Below, piece by piece: positions 48,601-62,158 of a DNA stretch of 64,000 bases. Both the position numbers and the translations under genes were made by a program. The notes under the pieces are model-generated. The model made no database searches and was not told where the DNA came from. It saw only the letters and a list, made by a program, of their open reading frames with translations. Positions within the stretch are counted from its first letter, which is position 1, and the number at the start of each line of letters is the position of its first letter. Source of the DNA: Procambarus clarkii (Eukaryota > Arthropoda > Malacostraca > Decapoda > Cambaridae); assembly GCF_040958095.1 (NCBI RefSeq), contig NC_091172.1, forward strand, positions 7,853,314 through 7,917,313, read 5' to 3'.

Positions 48601-50390
48601 TCTAAAACTTAATACTAATTGAGATTAAAGTATAAATTGTGTTGAGAAAAAATAAGAAAAAAAATAAGAAAAAAAAATGGAAAAAAGGGGGGGAGGAAAC
48701 ATAGCAGAAAAAAAGCAAAAATACAATTTGGTCAACAAACAGCATTGTTTAATTAAAATAGTAGACATGGGTTGACATTTTGGGGGTGAGGTAGGTTACA
48801 GTGAGTTAATTAGGTAGTACTTAGTTTTTATCTTAAACTGGTTGGGAGAGGTACAGTCTTTAACATAATTGGGAAGGTCATTTCACATTGAAGGTCCCTT
48901 GATTTGTAAAGCATTTCTAATTTGACTAAGTCGTACTCTTGGAATATCAAATAGGTATTTGTTTCTGGTGTGGTGCTCATGGGATCTGTTAATGTAAATA
49001 CATGACACTTCATCATATAATTAGCGCTTCCATTAACAATGCTTAGAGCACTGTTTGTATTACTTTGTTTGTTAACAAAGCACTCTCGTATCAGAGAAGG
49101 GAAGGGGAAAAAAACTCCCAGGGGGGAAAGTGCCAAGCCATAAAGACTAGATAGCATTTGGATGGGGTCAGGTTAAGGATTTGGGATGGCACGGGGGAAG
49201 GGAAGGATGGTGCCCAACCATTTGGACGGTCGGGGATTGAACTCTTATCAGAGAAGACATCCATTATTAGAATAACAAGGTGCAAACCATACTCCTTACA
49301 GTTGAAATCTATTTATTTATATACACAAGGGTCATTGGGTTGTGAGAGTACATAACATTTGTTAAGAGGTACATTGTAGCAAAATTTGAGTTGACGGAGT
49401 GGGTAGCACAAGATACAGTGAGAGTTTGAAACATATTTAGAAACAAGGCGCCGCTGAAGGAGGCTAATTTATTCTGCATTCCAAACTCAACCAGTGAGTA
49501 GTGAAGTAAAACATAGATTACATGATTATAAAGTCTTAATCAGACCTCAGTGGCTATTTTTACATTATCATTTACAACTAACTTAAGTAAAATAATACCG
49601 TAGTGTTTGAATGATGATGAAGGAAAGACCCAATACATGTGAAAATGTGTTATTAAACCAAATTTTGGGACGAACTTACATTTATCAAGGTTTATCAAAT
49701 AGAGAGAAAGATCTGGGATTGATATCACACCGAACCTGTCCCCAGAGGCCCACATCAAAAGGATATCATCAGCAGCATATGTTAGATTGGCCAACATAAG
49801 AACTGCCTTTAGAAAATTGTGTAAGTATATAACAGTTCAAATATCAAAGATTGACGTCTACTAGAAAGGGTAATTACATTTTCTATAGAAACAGTAAAGA
49901 GCAACAAATCTTTCAGTTAAAGAAATCCTACTAACCGCAAAATTATTCTTAATGAAGCTAAATTGACAAATATAATTAATTACAAGGAGAAACTACAGGA
50001 ATTAAACCTCACATCACTGGGAGACAGAAGAGTTAGAGGGGACATGATCACCACATACAAGATTCTCAGAGGAATTGATAAAGACAGACTATTTAACACA
50101 TGGGGCACACGCACTAGGGGACACAGGTGGAAACTGAGTGCCCAAATGAGCCATAGAGACATTAGAAAGAATTTTTCAGTGTCAGAGTAGTAGACAAATG
50201 TAATGCATTAGGAAGTGATGTGGTGGAGGCTGACTTCATACTCAGCTTCAAGTGTAGATATGACAGAGCCCAGTAGGCTCAGGAACCTGTACATCAGATG
50301 ATTGACAGTTGAGAGGCGGGACTAAAGAGCAAGAGCTCAACCCCCGCAAGCACAACTAGGTAAGTACACACACACACACACACACACACA

Positions 50391-50450
<60 letters not shown>

Positions 50451-53198
50451 CACACAGAGACTACAGAGACTACATAGAGACTACAGAGACTACAGAGACT
50501 ACATAGAGACTACAGAGACTACAGAGACTACATAGCAGGCACCATAACAATGGGAGGACCAAGAATAGTAGTAGCAGTAATATACAACCCTCCACCAAAT
50601 GACAGGAGACCCAGTCAAGAGTATGAAAACAACAACAAGGCAGTTAACACTATAATTGAGAGGGCAGCCTCTGCTGCCTGTAGAAATAGATCCCACCTGC
50701 TCATCATGGGCGACTTCAATCACGGAAAGATTGACTGGGAGAACAAGGAACCGCATGGAGGCGAGGATACGTGGAGAGCCAAACTATTGGAGGTGGTGAC
50801 AAGCAACTTTTTAACGCAGCATGTCGGAGAACCCACAAGGATGAGAGGCAATGATGAACCAGCGAGACTCGACCTAGTCTTCACTCTGAACGACTCCGAC
50901 ATAAGAGAAATCGGTTTTGAGGACCCAGTAGGAATGAGCGACCACAGTGTACTGGTGTTTGAGTACTTGATTGAAGAAGGGTTATTGAACTCGAGGAGGG
51001 ATACCGAAACCAAAAGGTTAGCATACCGAAAGGGAAACTATGAGGGGATAAGAAAATTCCTAACAGATATAGCATGGGAAACAGAGCTCAGGGGAAAGAC
51101 GGCCCAAGATATGATGGATTACATCACGCAGAAGTGCAAGGACGCAGCAAACAAGTTTGTCCCAGTCCAAAAGGAAAACAGAGAAATGAAGATGAGAAAC
51201 CCATGGTTTAATCAAAGATGTAGGCTAGCTAAGCAGCAAAGTAAAAGGGCATGGAGAAACTATAGGAATAACAGGACACTGGAGAGCAGAGAAAGATACC
51301 AGAATGCCAGGAATGAATATGTCAGGATGAGGAGAGAGGCAGAAAGACAATACGAAAATGACATCGCAAGCAAGGCAAAGACTCAGCCTAAATTGTTGCA
51401 TAGCCACATTAGGAGAAAAACAACAGTAAAGGAACAGGTTATGAGATTAAGGATAGGGGCGGAAGGATTCACTACAAATGACAAGGAAGTGTGTGAGGAA
51501 TTGAATAAGAAATTCCAGGAGGTCTTCACCTTAGAACAAGGAGAAATTCCAGAGGTAAGTGAGGGAATAGCTAACCAGGAACCACTGGAAGAGTTTGAGA
51601 TTACCAGTGGGGAAGTAAGGAAGTGTTTACTAGAGTTGGACGTGACGAAGGCTATAGGCCCAGATGGAATCTCCCCTTGGGTTCTAAAGGAAGGAGCAAG
51701 AGAACTGAGCCTACCACTCTCCATAGTGTATAACAAATCACTGGCAACAGGGGAACTGCCAGATACTTGGAAAGCAGCTAACGTAGTCCCGATATACAAG
51801 AAAGGGGATAGACAGGAGGCACTGAACTACAGGCCAGTGTCCCTAACCTGCATACCATGCAAGCTGATGGAGAAGATTGTGCGAAAAAAACTAGTGGAGC
51901 ATCTGGAGCGAAGGAACTTTGTAACACAGCATCAACATGGGTTCAGGGATGGCAGGTCCTGCCTCACAGGGTTACTTGAATTCTACGACCAGGCAACAAA
52001 AATAAGGCAAGAAAGAGAAGGGTGGGCAGACTGCATATTTTTGGATTGTCAGAAAGCCTTTGATACAGTGCCACACAAGAGGCTAGTGCGAAAGTTGGAG
52101 ATGCAGGCTGGAGTGAGAGGGAAGGTACTCCGGTGGATAGAGGAATACCTAAGCAACAGGAGACAACGAGTCTGTGTGAGGGGTGAGGTCTCAGATTGGC
52201 GAGACGTCACAAGTGGAGTCCCGCAGGGGTCAGTCCTTGGACCTATACTGTTTCTGGTATATGTAAATGATCTCCCAGAGGGTATAGATTCGTTCCTCTC
52301 AATGTTTGCCGACGATGCAAAAATTATGAGGAGGATTGAAACAGAGGATGATAGTAGGAGGCTACAAGATGACCTGGATAGACTGAGTGAATGGTCCAAC
52401 AAATGGCTGTTGAAGTTCAACCCGAGTAAATGCAAAGTAATGAAACTAGGCAGTGGAAACAGGAGGACAGGCACAGGATACAGAATAGGAGATGAAGTAC
52501 TTAATGAAACAGACAGAGAGAAAGATCTAGGAGTTGATATCACACCAAACCTGTCTCCTGAAGCCCACATAAAGAGAATAACGTCTGCGGCATATGCGAG
52601 GCTGGCTAACATCAGAACGGCGTTCAGGAACCTGTGTAAGGAATCATTCAGAATCTTGTACACCACATATGTAAGACCAATCCTGGAGTATGCGGCCCCA
52701 GCATGGAGCCCGTACCTTGTCAAGCACAAGACGAAGCTGGAAAAAGTCCAAAGGTATGCTACTAGACTAGTCCCAGAACTAAGAGGCATGAGTTATGAGG
52801 AAAGGCTGCGGGAAATGCACCTCACGACACTGGAAGACAGAAGAGTAAGGGGGGACATGATCACAACCTACAAAATCCTCAGGGGAATCGACCGGGTAAA
52901 CAAGGACGAACTTTTCAACACTGGTGGGACGCGAACAAGGGGACACAGGTGGAAGCTGAGTACCCAAATGAGCCACAGAGACGTTAGAAAGAACTTTTTC
53001 AGTGTCAGAGTAGTTAGCAAATGGAATGCATTAGGAAGTGATGTGGTGGAGGCTGACTCCATTCACAGTTTCAAATGTAGATATGATAGAGCCCAATAGG
53101 CTCAGGAATCTGTACACCAGTTGATTGACGGTTGAGAGGCGGGACCAAAGAGCCAGAGCTCAACCCCCGCAAGCACAATTAGGTAAGTACAATTAGGT

Positions 53199-53264
<66 letters not shown>

Positions 53265-56200
53265 CCACAAACCCACAAACGAGAGGGCCTCATAATGGTC
53301 ATGAGAGATATTATTGTACAAGCAGATAAAGATAAATCACGACTGTTGATACTGGGGGACTTCAACTTTAGAGCAATAGACTGGGAGGCCTATGAAGCAA
53401 GAACGGAGGACTTTTGGACATGCAGATTTGTGAACCTCATTCTGGAGACATTCTTGTATCAACACATAAAGCAAGCCACAAGAATGAGGGAAGGAGATAT
53501 ACCGTCAGTACTGGATCTAGTATTCACCAGGAAAGAAGAAGAGATTTTTGACATCCAGTACCTTCCTCCCTTGGGAAAGAGTGATCACGTCCTGTTAGAC
53601 ATTAAATATGCTTTAAGATATCATCTAGAAGAAAATGGGGACATTGAAACAGTTGATAAACTCGATTTAAAGAGAGGCAACTATGGGGAACTTCGAAATT
53701 TTTTTAATGAGTGTAATTGGACAGAATTGTTGCTAGGCAGGGAAGTAAATGAAATGTATGCCAAATTTTTAAAACTATACGAGGAAGGCACACAAACATT
53801 CATACCAAAACAGAGATGCAGGACCAGAAAACAGGATTGGTTCGACAGAAATTGTGAGAGGGCAAGAGACCAAAAGACACAAAAATGGAATCAGTATAGG
53901 AAGAGGCCAAACCCCCAAACATACCAGCGATACAAAGATGCGAGAAACAATTATACAGCAGTAAGGAGAGAGGCAGAAAGAAATTTTGAAAAAGGGATAG
54001 CAGATAAATGTAAAACAGAACCGGGCCTATTCTACAAATTCATAAACAACAAATTGCAGGTAAAGGATAATATCCAGAGGTTGAAAATGGGAAACAGATT
54101 CACGGAAAATGAAAAGGAAATGTGTGAAACATTAAATGAAAAGTTCCAAAGTGTGTTTGTACAAAATGAAATCTTCAGAGAACCAGACACAATAAGAATT
54201 CCAGAGAACAACATAGAGTGGATAGAGGTGTCTAGAGATGAAGTGGAAAATATGCTAAAGGAGCTCGGGAGGAACAAAGCAGCTGGCCCAGATGGCGTTT
54301 CACCATGGGTTCTGAGAGAATGTGCATCTGAGCTCAGCATTCCACTTCACCTGATCTTTCAGGCATCCCTGTGTACAGCAATCGTAGCAGACGTGTGGAA
54401 ACAGGCTAACATAGTTCCAATCTACAAAAGTGGCAGCAGGGAAGACCCCCTCAATTATAGACCTGTATCATTGACAAGTGTAATAGTGAAAGTATTGGAA
54501 AAGCTAATCAAAACTAAATGGGTAGAACACCTGGAGAGAAATGATATAATATCAGACAGACAGTATGGTTTTCGATCAGGAAGATCCTGTGTATCGAATT
54601 TACTCAGTTTCTATGATCGAGCCACAGAGATATTACAGGAAAGAGATGGCTGGGTTGACTGCATCTATCTGGACCTAAAAAAGGCTTTCGACAGAGTTCC
54701 ACATAAGAGGTTGTTCTGGAAACTGGAAAATATTGGAGGGGTGACAGGTAAGCTTCTATCATGGTTGAAAAATTTTCTGACTGATAGAAAAATGAGGGCA
54801 GGAATCAGAGGCATTGTATCGGAATGGAGAAATGTCACAAGTGGAGTACCACAGGGTTCAGTTCTTGCACCAGTGATGTTTATTGTGTACATAAATGATC
54901 TACCAGTTGGTATACAGAATTATATGAACATGTTTGCTGATGATGCTAAGATAATAGGAAGGATAAGAAATTTAGATGATTGTCATGCCCTTCAAGAAGA
55001 CCTGGACAAAATAAGTATATGGAGCACCACTTGGCAAATGGAATTTAATGTTAATAAATGTCATGTTATGGAATGTGGAATAGGAGAACATAGACCCCAC
55101 ACAACCTATATATTATGTGAGAAATCTTTAAAGAATTCTGATAAAGAAAGAGATCTAGGAGTGGTTCTAGATAGAAAACTATCACCTGAGGACCACATAA
55201 AGAATATTGTGCAAGGAGCCTATGCAATGCTTTCTAACTTCAGAATTGCATTTAAATACATGGATGGCGATATACTAAAGAAATTGTTCATGACTTTTGT
55301 TAGGCCAAAGCTAGAATATGCAGCTGTTGTGTGGTGCCCATATCTTAAGAAGCACATCAACAAACTGGAAAAGGTGCAAAGACATGCTACTAAGTGGCTC
55401 CCAGAACTGAAGGGCAAGAGCTACGAGGAGAGGTTACAGGCATTAAATATGCCAAAACTAGAAGACAGAAGAAAAAGTGGTGATATGATCACTACGTACA
55501 AAATAGTAACAGGAATTGATAAAATCGACAGGGAAGACTTCCTGAGACCTGGAACTTCAAGAACAAGAGGTCATAGATTTAAACTAGCTAAACACAGATG
55601 CCGAAGAAATATAAGAAAATTCACCTTCGCAAATAGAGTGGTAGACGGTTGGAACAAGTTAAGTGAGAAGGTGGTGGAGGCCAAGACCGTCAGTAGTTTC
55701 AAAGCGTTATATGACAAAGAGTGCTGGGAAGACGGGACACCACGAGCGTAGCTCTCATCCTGTAACTACACTTAGGTAATTACACTTAGGTAATTACACA
55801 CACACACACACACACACACACTTGTACCTTGTCAAGCACAAGACGAAGCTGGAAAAGGTTCAGAGGTATGCCACTAGACTAGTCCCAGAACTAAGAGGCA
55901 TGAGTTATGAGGAAAGGATGCGGGAAATGCACCTTACAACACTGGAAGACAGAAGAGTGAGGGGGAGACATGATCACTACCTACAAAATCCTCAGGGGAA
56001 TTGACAGGGTAGACAAGGATAAACTATTCAACACTGGCAGTACGCGAACAAGGGGACACAGGTGGAAACTGAGTACCCACATGAGCCACAGGGACGTTAG
56101 AAAGAACTTTTTCAGTGTCAGAGTAGTTAACAGGTGAATGCATTAGGCAGAGATGTGGTGGAGGCTGACTCCATACACAGTTTTAAATGTAGATATGATA

Positions 56201-59200
56201 GAGCCCAGTAGGCTCAGGAACCTGTACACCAGTTGATTGACAGTTGAGAGGCAGGACCAAAGAGCCAAAGCTCAACCCCCGCAAGCACAATTAGGTGAGT
56301 ACACTAATGCCCCTATTCACCTAGCAGTAAATTGGAATCTGGAAGTTAGAAAGCTGCTACAGGCTGCATCCTGGGGATGTGTGTGTTAGATAAAAATATA
56401 TGTTGTTTACATATGATGGAGGAAAAGAGGTCGAGAATCGGTACATTAGGCAACCGACGCTTAGAAAGGTGGGGTCCAAGAGCTAACAGCTAAATCCTGC
56501 ATCCTAAATTCTGCAAATAATAAATCAAAATATTTAATACGCACACATACATGTTTTACATGAATTTGCCTGAGGGCGACCATCTCTGATGGCCTCGATG
56601 GGGCAGGAAGTCAGCGGTTGCTCAAAGGCCTTCCCCATCCCCGATAAACCTGAGGATTTTTCCGGCTTTATTTTAATGGAAGTAATGTCTTGGCATTTAC
56701 GGCTTCATCGGGTACTCACCTAGTTGCACTCACCTAGTTGTGCTTGCGGGGGTTGAGCTCTGGCTCTTTGGTCCCGCCTCTCAACCGTCAATCAACAGGT
56801 GTACAGGTTCCTGAGCCTATTGGGCTCTATCATATCTACACTTGAAACTGTGTATGGAGTCAGCCTCCACCACATCGCTTCCTAATGCATTCCATTTGTC
56901 AACCACTCTGACACTAAAAAAGTTCTTTCTAATATCTCTGTAGCTCATTTGGGCACTCAGTTTCCACCTGTGTCCCCTAGTGCGTGTGCCCCTTGTGTTA
57001 AACAGCCTGTCTTTATCAACCCTGTCGATTCCCTTGAGAATCTTGAATGTGGTGATCATGTCCCCCTAACTCTTCTGTCTTCCAACGAAGTGAGGTTTAA
57101 TTCCCGCAGTCTCTCCTCGTAGCTCATACCTCTCAACTCGGGTACTAGTCTGGTGGCAAACCTTTGAACCTTTTCCAGTTTAGTCTTATGCTTGACTAGA
57201 TATGGACTCCATGCTGGAGCCGCATATTCCAGGATTGGTCTGACATATGTGGTATATAATGTTCTGAAAGATTCCTTACACAAGTTTCTAAAGGCCGTTC
57301 TTATCTTAGCCAACCTGGCATATGCGGCTGATGTTATCCTCTTGATATGAACTTCAGGGGACAGGTCTGGCGTGATATCAACCACCAGGTCTTTCTCTCT
57401 GACTCTTGAAGTATTTCATCTCCCAAATGGTACCTTGTACAGGCATACCTCAGTATACGAGTTTAATCCGTTCCTGGAGACGCCTCGTATTCCGAAAACT
57501 CGCATTCCGAAGTTAATTTCCCCATAAGAAATAAAGGGAAATGAATTAATCCGTTCCTGACTACCCCAAAAACCCCACATCAAACTAAATTTTTATACCT
57601 AATTTACCTAATTCATCTAAATAAACCTACAAAACTATGTTCCAGTTATTACTTACCTTGCTGTCGAGTGCTGTAGGCGTATGGAAGATGGTGAGGAGGG
57701 GGGAGGAGGAGAGGAGTTACTGTTTGGAAGGGGAGTCCCCTTCCATAATCACATCAGGCAGTGAGGACCTTTCTGGTGTGCTCTCCCTGGGACGTTTTAC
57801 CTGAGTGCCACTAGGTCCTGGTTGAGGCTCACTGCTCGATTTCCTCACCACAAATCTGTCCATGGAAGCTTGCTTTTCCCTTCTTCGCAAGCTCTCTCTG
57901 TAGTAAGGCATCACATTGTCATTGAAAAGATTAAGACAACGGCCTACTACAGCTTTCTCTGGGTGAGTCTGTTCAACAGTTGTTTGAATCTCTTCCCACA
58001 TCTGACACACCTTAATTACTGCAGAAGGGACATTCGCTGGTGCTGCTGCCACCTCCTCCTCCACTGCAGAATCATTCGCTGCTGCGTTGGCTTGCTGTTC
58101 CTGTTGAAGGGCTAGGAGTTCTTCGGTGGTCAGTTCTTCGTTGTGTTCTTCCACCAACTCCTCCACATCATCACCATCCAATTCCAAGCCCATTTGCTGG
58201 CCTAGACTAACAATTTCCTCAACAATAGGCGCATCACTTATAGGCTCAAACCCCTCAAAGTCTAGTTCTCTCACACATTCAGGCCACAATTTTCTCCAGC
58301 CAGAGATCAGGGTTCTTTGAGTCACTTCTTGCCAGGCTTTGTCAACGAGTTTTAAAGCACTACAAATGTTAAAATGCTCTCTCCAGAACTCTTTGAGGGT
58401 GAGGTTTGTGGCTTCAGTCACTTCAAAACATTTCCGGAAAAGTGCCCTTTCATAAAGTTTCTTAAAATTCGCTATGATTTTCTGGTCCATAGGCTGAATT
58501 AGAGGAGTGGTGTTAGGAGGAAGGAATTTAACTGTGAGGAATTTATTGTATCTAGGCAACAAATCATCTTCCAAGCCTGGAGGATGAGCAGGAGCATTGT
58601 CAAGGAGAAGCACGGCTTTGAGTGGCAATTGTTTCTCCTGCAGATATTTTTCTATGGCAGGGCACAGCACTTCATTCACCCACTCCGAAAAAAGAAGCCT
58701 AGTCACCCATGCTTTTTTATTAGACTTCCACATCACACACAAATGGGTTTTCTGCACTTTATACTGTTTGAAAACCCTTGGATTTTCAGAATGATACACT
58801 AGCAAGGGTTTAATTTTCAAATCGCCACTCGCATTTCCACACAGCACAAGCGTAAACCTATCTTTCATAGGCTTGTGTCCAGGCAAGGATTTTTCCTCCT
58901 TGGTAATGTATGTCCTCTTAGGCATTCTTTTCCAAAACAGTCCTGTTTCGTCACAATTAAACACTTGTTGCGGTAGGTATCCCTCAGCCTCTACAAACTC
59001 TTTAAATTCGTCAATAAATCGTCCAGCAGCTGGTTTGTCTGAGCTGGCTGCATCCCCATGCCTTGTAACACTATGGATACCACTTCTCTTTCTAAATTTT
59101 TCAAACCAGCCCCTGCTTGCCTTAAACTCTTTCGTTTCTGCATCACTCGTTGCAGGGGTATTCTTTAGAAGGTCTTCGTGCAACACCCTGGCTTTCTCAC

Positions 59201-62079
59201 AAATAATGGCCTCCGAAACACTATCACCCCTCAACTCCTTGTCGTGTATCCAAATTAATAACAACTTTTCCACTTCTTCAAGTATTTGTGGTCTTTGTGC
59301 CGTTAATGTTCTTACTCCTTTTGCCACTTTAGCACCCATAATCTCATTTTTCTTCTTAAGTATAGTGCATATTGTTGATGTGGCTTTGTTGTACTGCCTA
59401 CAAAGTTCAACAACACGTGTACCGTTCTCATGCTTCCGAATGATCTCTTGTTTCTCCTCTATTGTCATCCTCACATGAGCTTTCTGGCCTTTATCCTTAC
59501 CACTGGCTTTCTTGGGACCCATGGTGAGATATATAATAACAAATTGTATAGACAAATCACCAAAAATCCAACAAAACACTGAAAATCCGCGAGAAGAATT
59601 GATGTGGGGGTAGTCACTGAGCGCGAGACAATGGTAAACTGAGGGGTGGCGGGGCAGAGGGGCGACGATCGCCGAACCACCACGCGCTAGGTCGGCCTGT
59701 ACCCGTATCAACAAACTCGCGTCCCGAGGTAACCCTCGCCTTCCGAGACAAATTTTTGGAGTAAATACTGCTCGTCTTCCGAAAAACTCGCATACAGGGA
59801 CACTCGCATTCCGAGGTACCACTGTATCTGGTCTCCTGCTTCCTACCCCTATCTTCATTACATTACATTTGCTTGGGTTAAACTCTAACAGCCATTTGTT
59901 CGACCATTCCTGCAGCTTATTCAGGTCTTCTTGAAGCCTCAAGCTGTCCTCCTCTGTCTTAATCCTTCTCATAATTTTGGCGTCGTCAGCAAACATTAAG
60001 AGGAATGAGTCTATACCCTCTGGGAGATCATTTACGTATATCAGAAACAGGATAGGAATAAGGTTATAAACAGGAATAAGGTTAGCTGACGTCTAGATGT
60101 TACCACTGCTAGGCTTAGGCTCAGCTACAGATTGATTGATAAAGATTAAACCACCCAAGAGGTGGCACGGGCATGAATAGCCCGTAAGTGGTACAATTTT
60201 TTATTCAGTAATTTTTTTCAGTATTCTGAGGTTGCATTTAATCGTCAAGCTGTTATCGCGGGGGAAGGATACTTCTTGACAGTCTTTATGAGGGTGTCCA
60301 GCTGCTGGACACCTTTTTTGACCAGGAGAGTGGCTGTGTTGAATGCTTCAGGGTGGCCACGGCAAGATTCAGGGACTCTTAAAGCTCTTCTAAGGTCGTT
60401 GCTTCACATTCCAGAAGATAGTGACATAATGGCTTTTCTGTGACACTCGGGTACAAGTACCTCTAGGAATTTGTAACATCTGCTGATGTAGATTTGACTA
60501 AATGTAAGTTCTGTCAGCAGAACTATTCGCATACTTTGCGTCATTATATAATGGAATGTGAAAAAATTGCGGAATTTAGAGATAACACCATCAGTAGTGT
60601 CCAAGAAATGTGCAAGTACTTCATTTATAATGATGTGCTGCCCGAAATCTTAGCGAAGTATCCAAAATTTGCTTACTGTAAGTAATGCATGCACATGACT
60701 GTAAAGCTGCCGCCCAGTTGGGTGGGTGTGCAAAAGACTAGTGACTGTGTGACTCACCATAGATGTAAAGTGCGTTGTATAGTGACTGTTGTGAGCCTCT
60801 TGTTGAATCACTTGTGACACAAAAGATTATTGATGTGTGTATTTGTGTGGGTGATTAAATATGTATGTGTATGTATATATGTATACGTATGTATGCGTAC
60901 ATGTATGCATGAGTATGTGTACATGTATATATAACATTAATAATTGTGTAACTAGCATCAAAAGATTGTTATTTGCTTAGCTAAACGAACTAGAGGGTTC
61001 AGTTCCTGAACCGGTTATGTGCCTCTGTAATCCTTTACACCACCGCCCACGGGATGGGTATGGGGTGCATAATAAAGAAAAAAATTGAATAATACCCGCT
61101 CCTCACAGGCTTCACAAAAAAATTAACACGTAATGAATAGTATGACAATGTAGAGTTGAAGACAATGTGTAACCATGAAGGAAAATTAAAACAGGAAATT
61201 ACTCAAACACTTCCACGTTAATCAACACATCAACCAAAGTACATTATTACGTGTTGATTATCACGAAAGTGCTCAAGTAATTTCCTGTTTGATTTTTCCT
61301 TTGTATTATACATTGTTATATGTATATATTTTCAGATTATAATTCGTAATATGTAAATATCTAGTATTTATTTATAATAACATTTTATTTTTTATTTATG
61401 AGTATTTAATTTTTTAGTATTTATGATATGCAATTTCACCCAAAACACTATGCATGTTAGTGACTTTTGCAAAAAATGTACAAATACCAATATGTAATCT
61501 CACAAACCCATTCTACCATCTTGTAAATAAATAACTATGAATATTATTATTAAAAAATGGTAAAGATAAATGGGCAGGTTTTGGGCAGACCTAGAAATGC
61601 CTGAAAGCCTTTGCGAGTTAGCTTAAAAAGAATGTAAGATCACAAATGTTATGTACTCTCTCAAGAAAATGTATCTTCTTGTACATAAATGAATAACTAA
61701 ATTCTTTTATTTAATTCTAATGCTTGAAGGCGAGAACAGGTGTGAACGCCAGCTAGCGCACAAGTACATGAGCGCCCAAAATACTTTTACACAAAAGACA
61801 TGTACAGACAGGCGCGTGGCTTCTGACTTCTTTTTTATTGATTAATATTACATATTAGGCACTTACCTATAATAGTTATTATTATATACAAGTATATCTA
61901 TCACATAATAAATGTAAAAGGAGTTTATCCAAAAACTGACAAAAGTGTTGTGTGTTTTAAAGTGCTTTGTATAGGGACTGTTGTGAGCCTCTTGATGAAT
62001 CACTTGTGACACAAAATGATTATTGATGTGTGTATTTGTGTGGTTGATTAAATATGTATGTGTATGTATATATGTTTAC

Positions 62080-62158
<79 letters not shown>

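Larger units (their letters stand above)
56719..60060 (-). pseudogene. Inverted CR1-like family 1 LINE copy split by a Tigger transposon
   Basis: Two blocks, 59827-60060 and 56719-57437, together make the 3' part of one LINE. The first holds the RT region [18 protein letters not shown] to KCNVMKIGV. The second holds the C-terminus ([20 protein letters not shown] and later FKCRYDRAQ). The tail reads CAACTAGGTGAGT twice. The Tigger at 57440-59824 interrupts it. A frame break lies near 57060. Confidence 0.87.

Noticed and set aside
50353..50534. Telomere-like or CRISPR-like array
   Set aside because: The units are AC/ACGC and GACTACAGA simple repeats without unique spacers; the setting is a LINE tail in a eukaryotic intron.
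58873..59478. 201-codon plus-strand frame
   Set aside because: It is the antisense shadow of the transposase gene and has no recognisable domain.
57717..59996. A genuine RT-transposase fusion gene
   Set aside because: The junction coincides exactly with the transposon end and TA duplication, so the fusion is an insertion accident; the native transposase starts at 59522.
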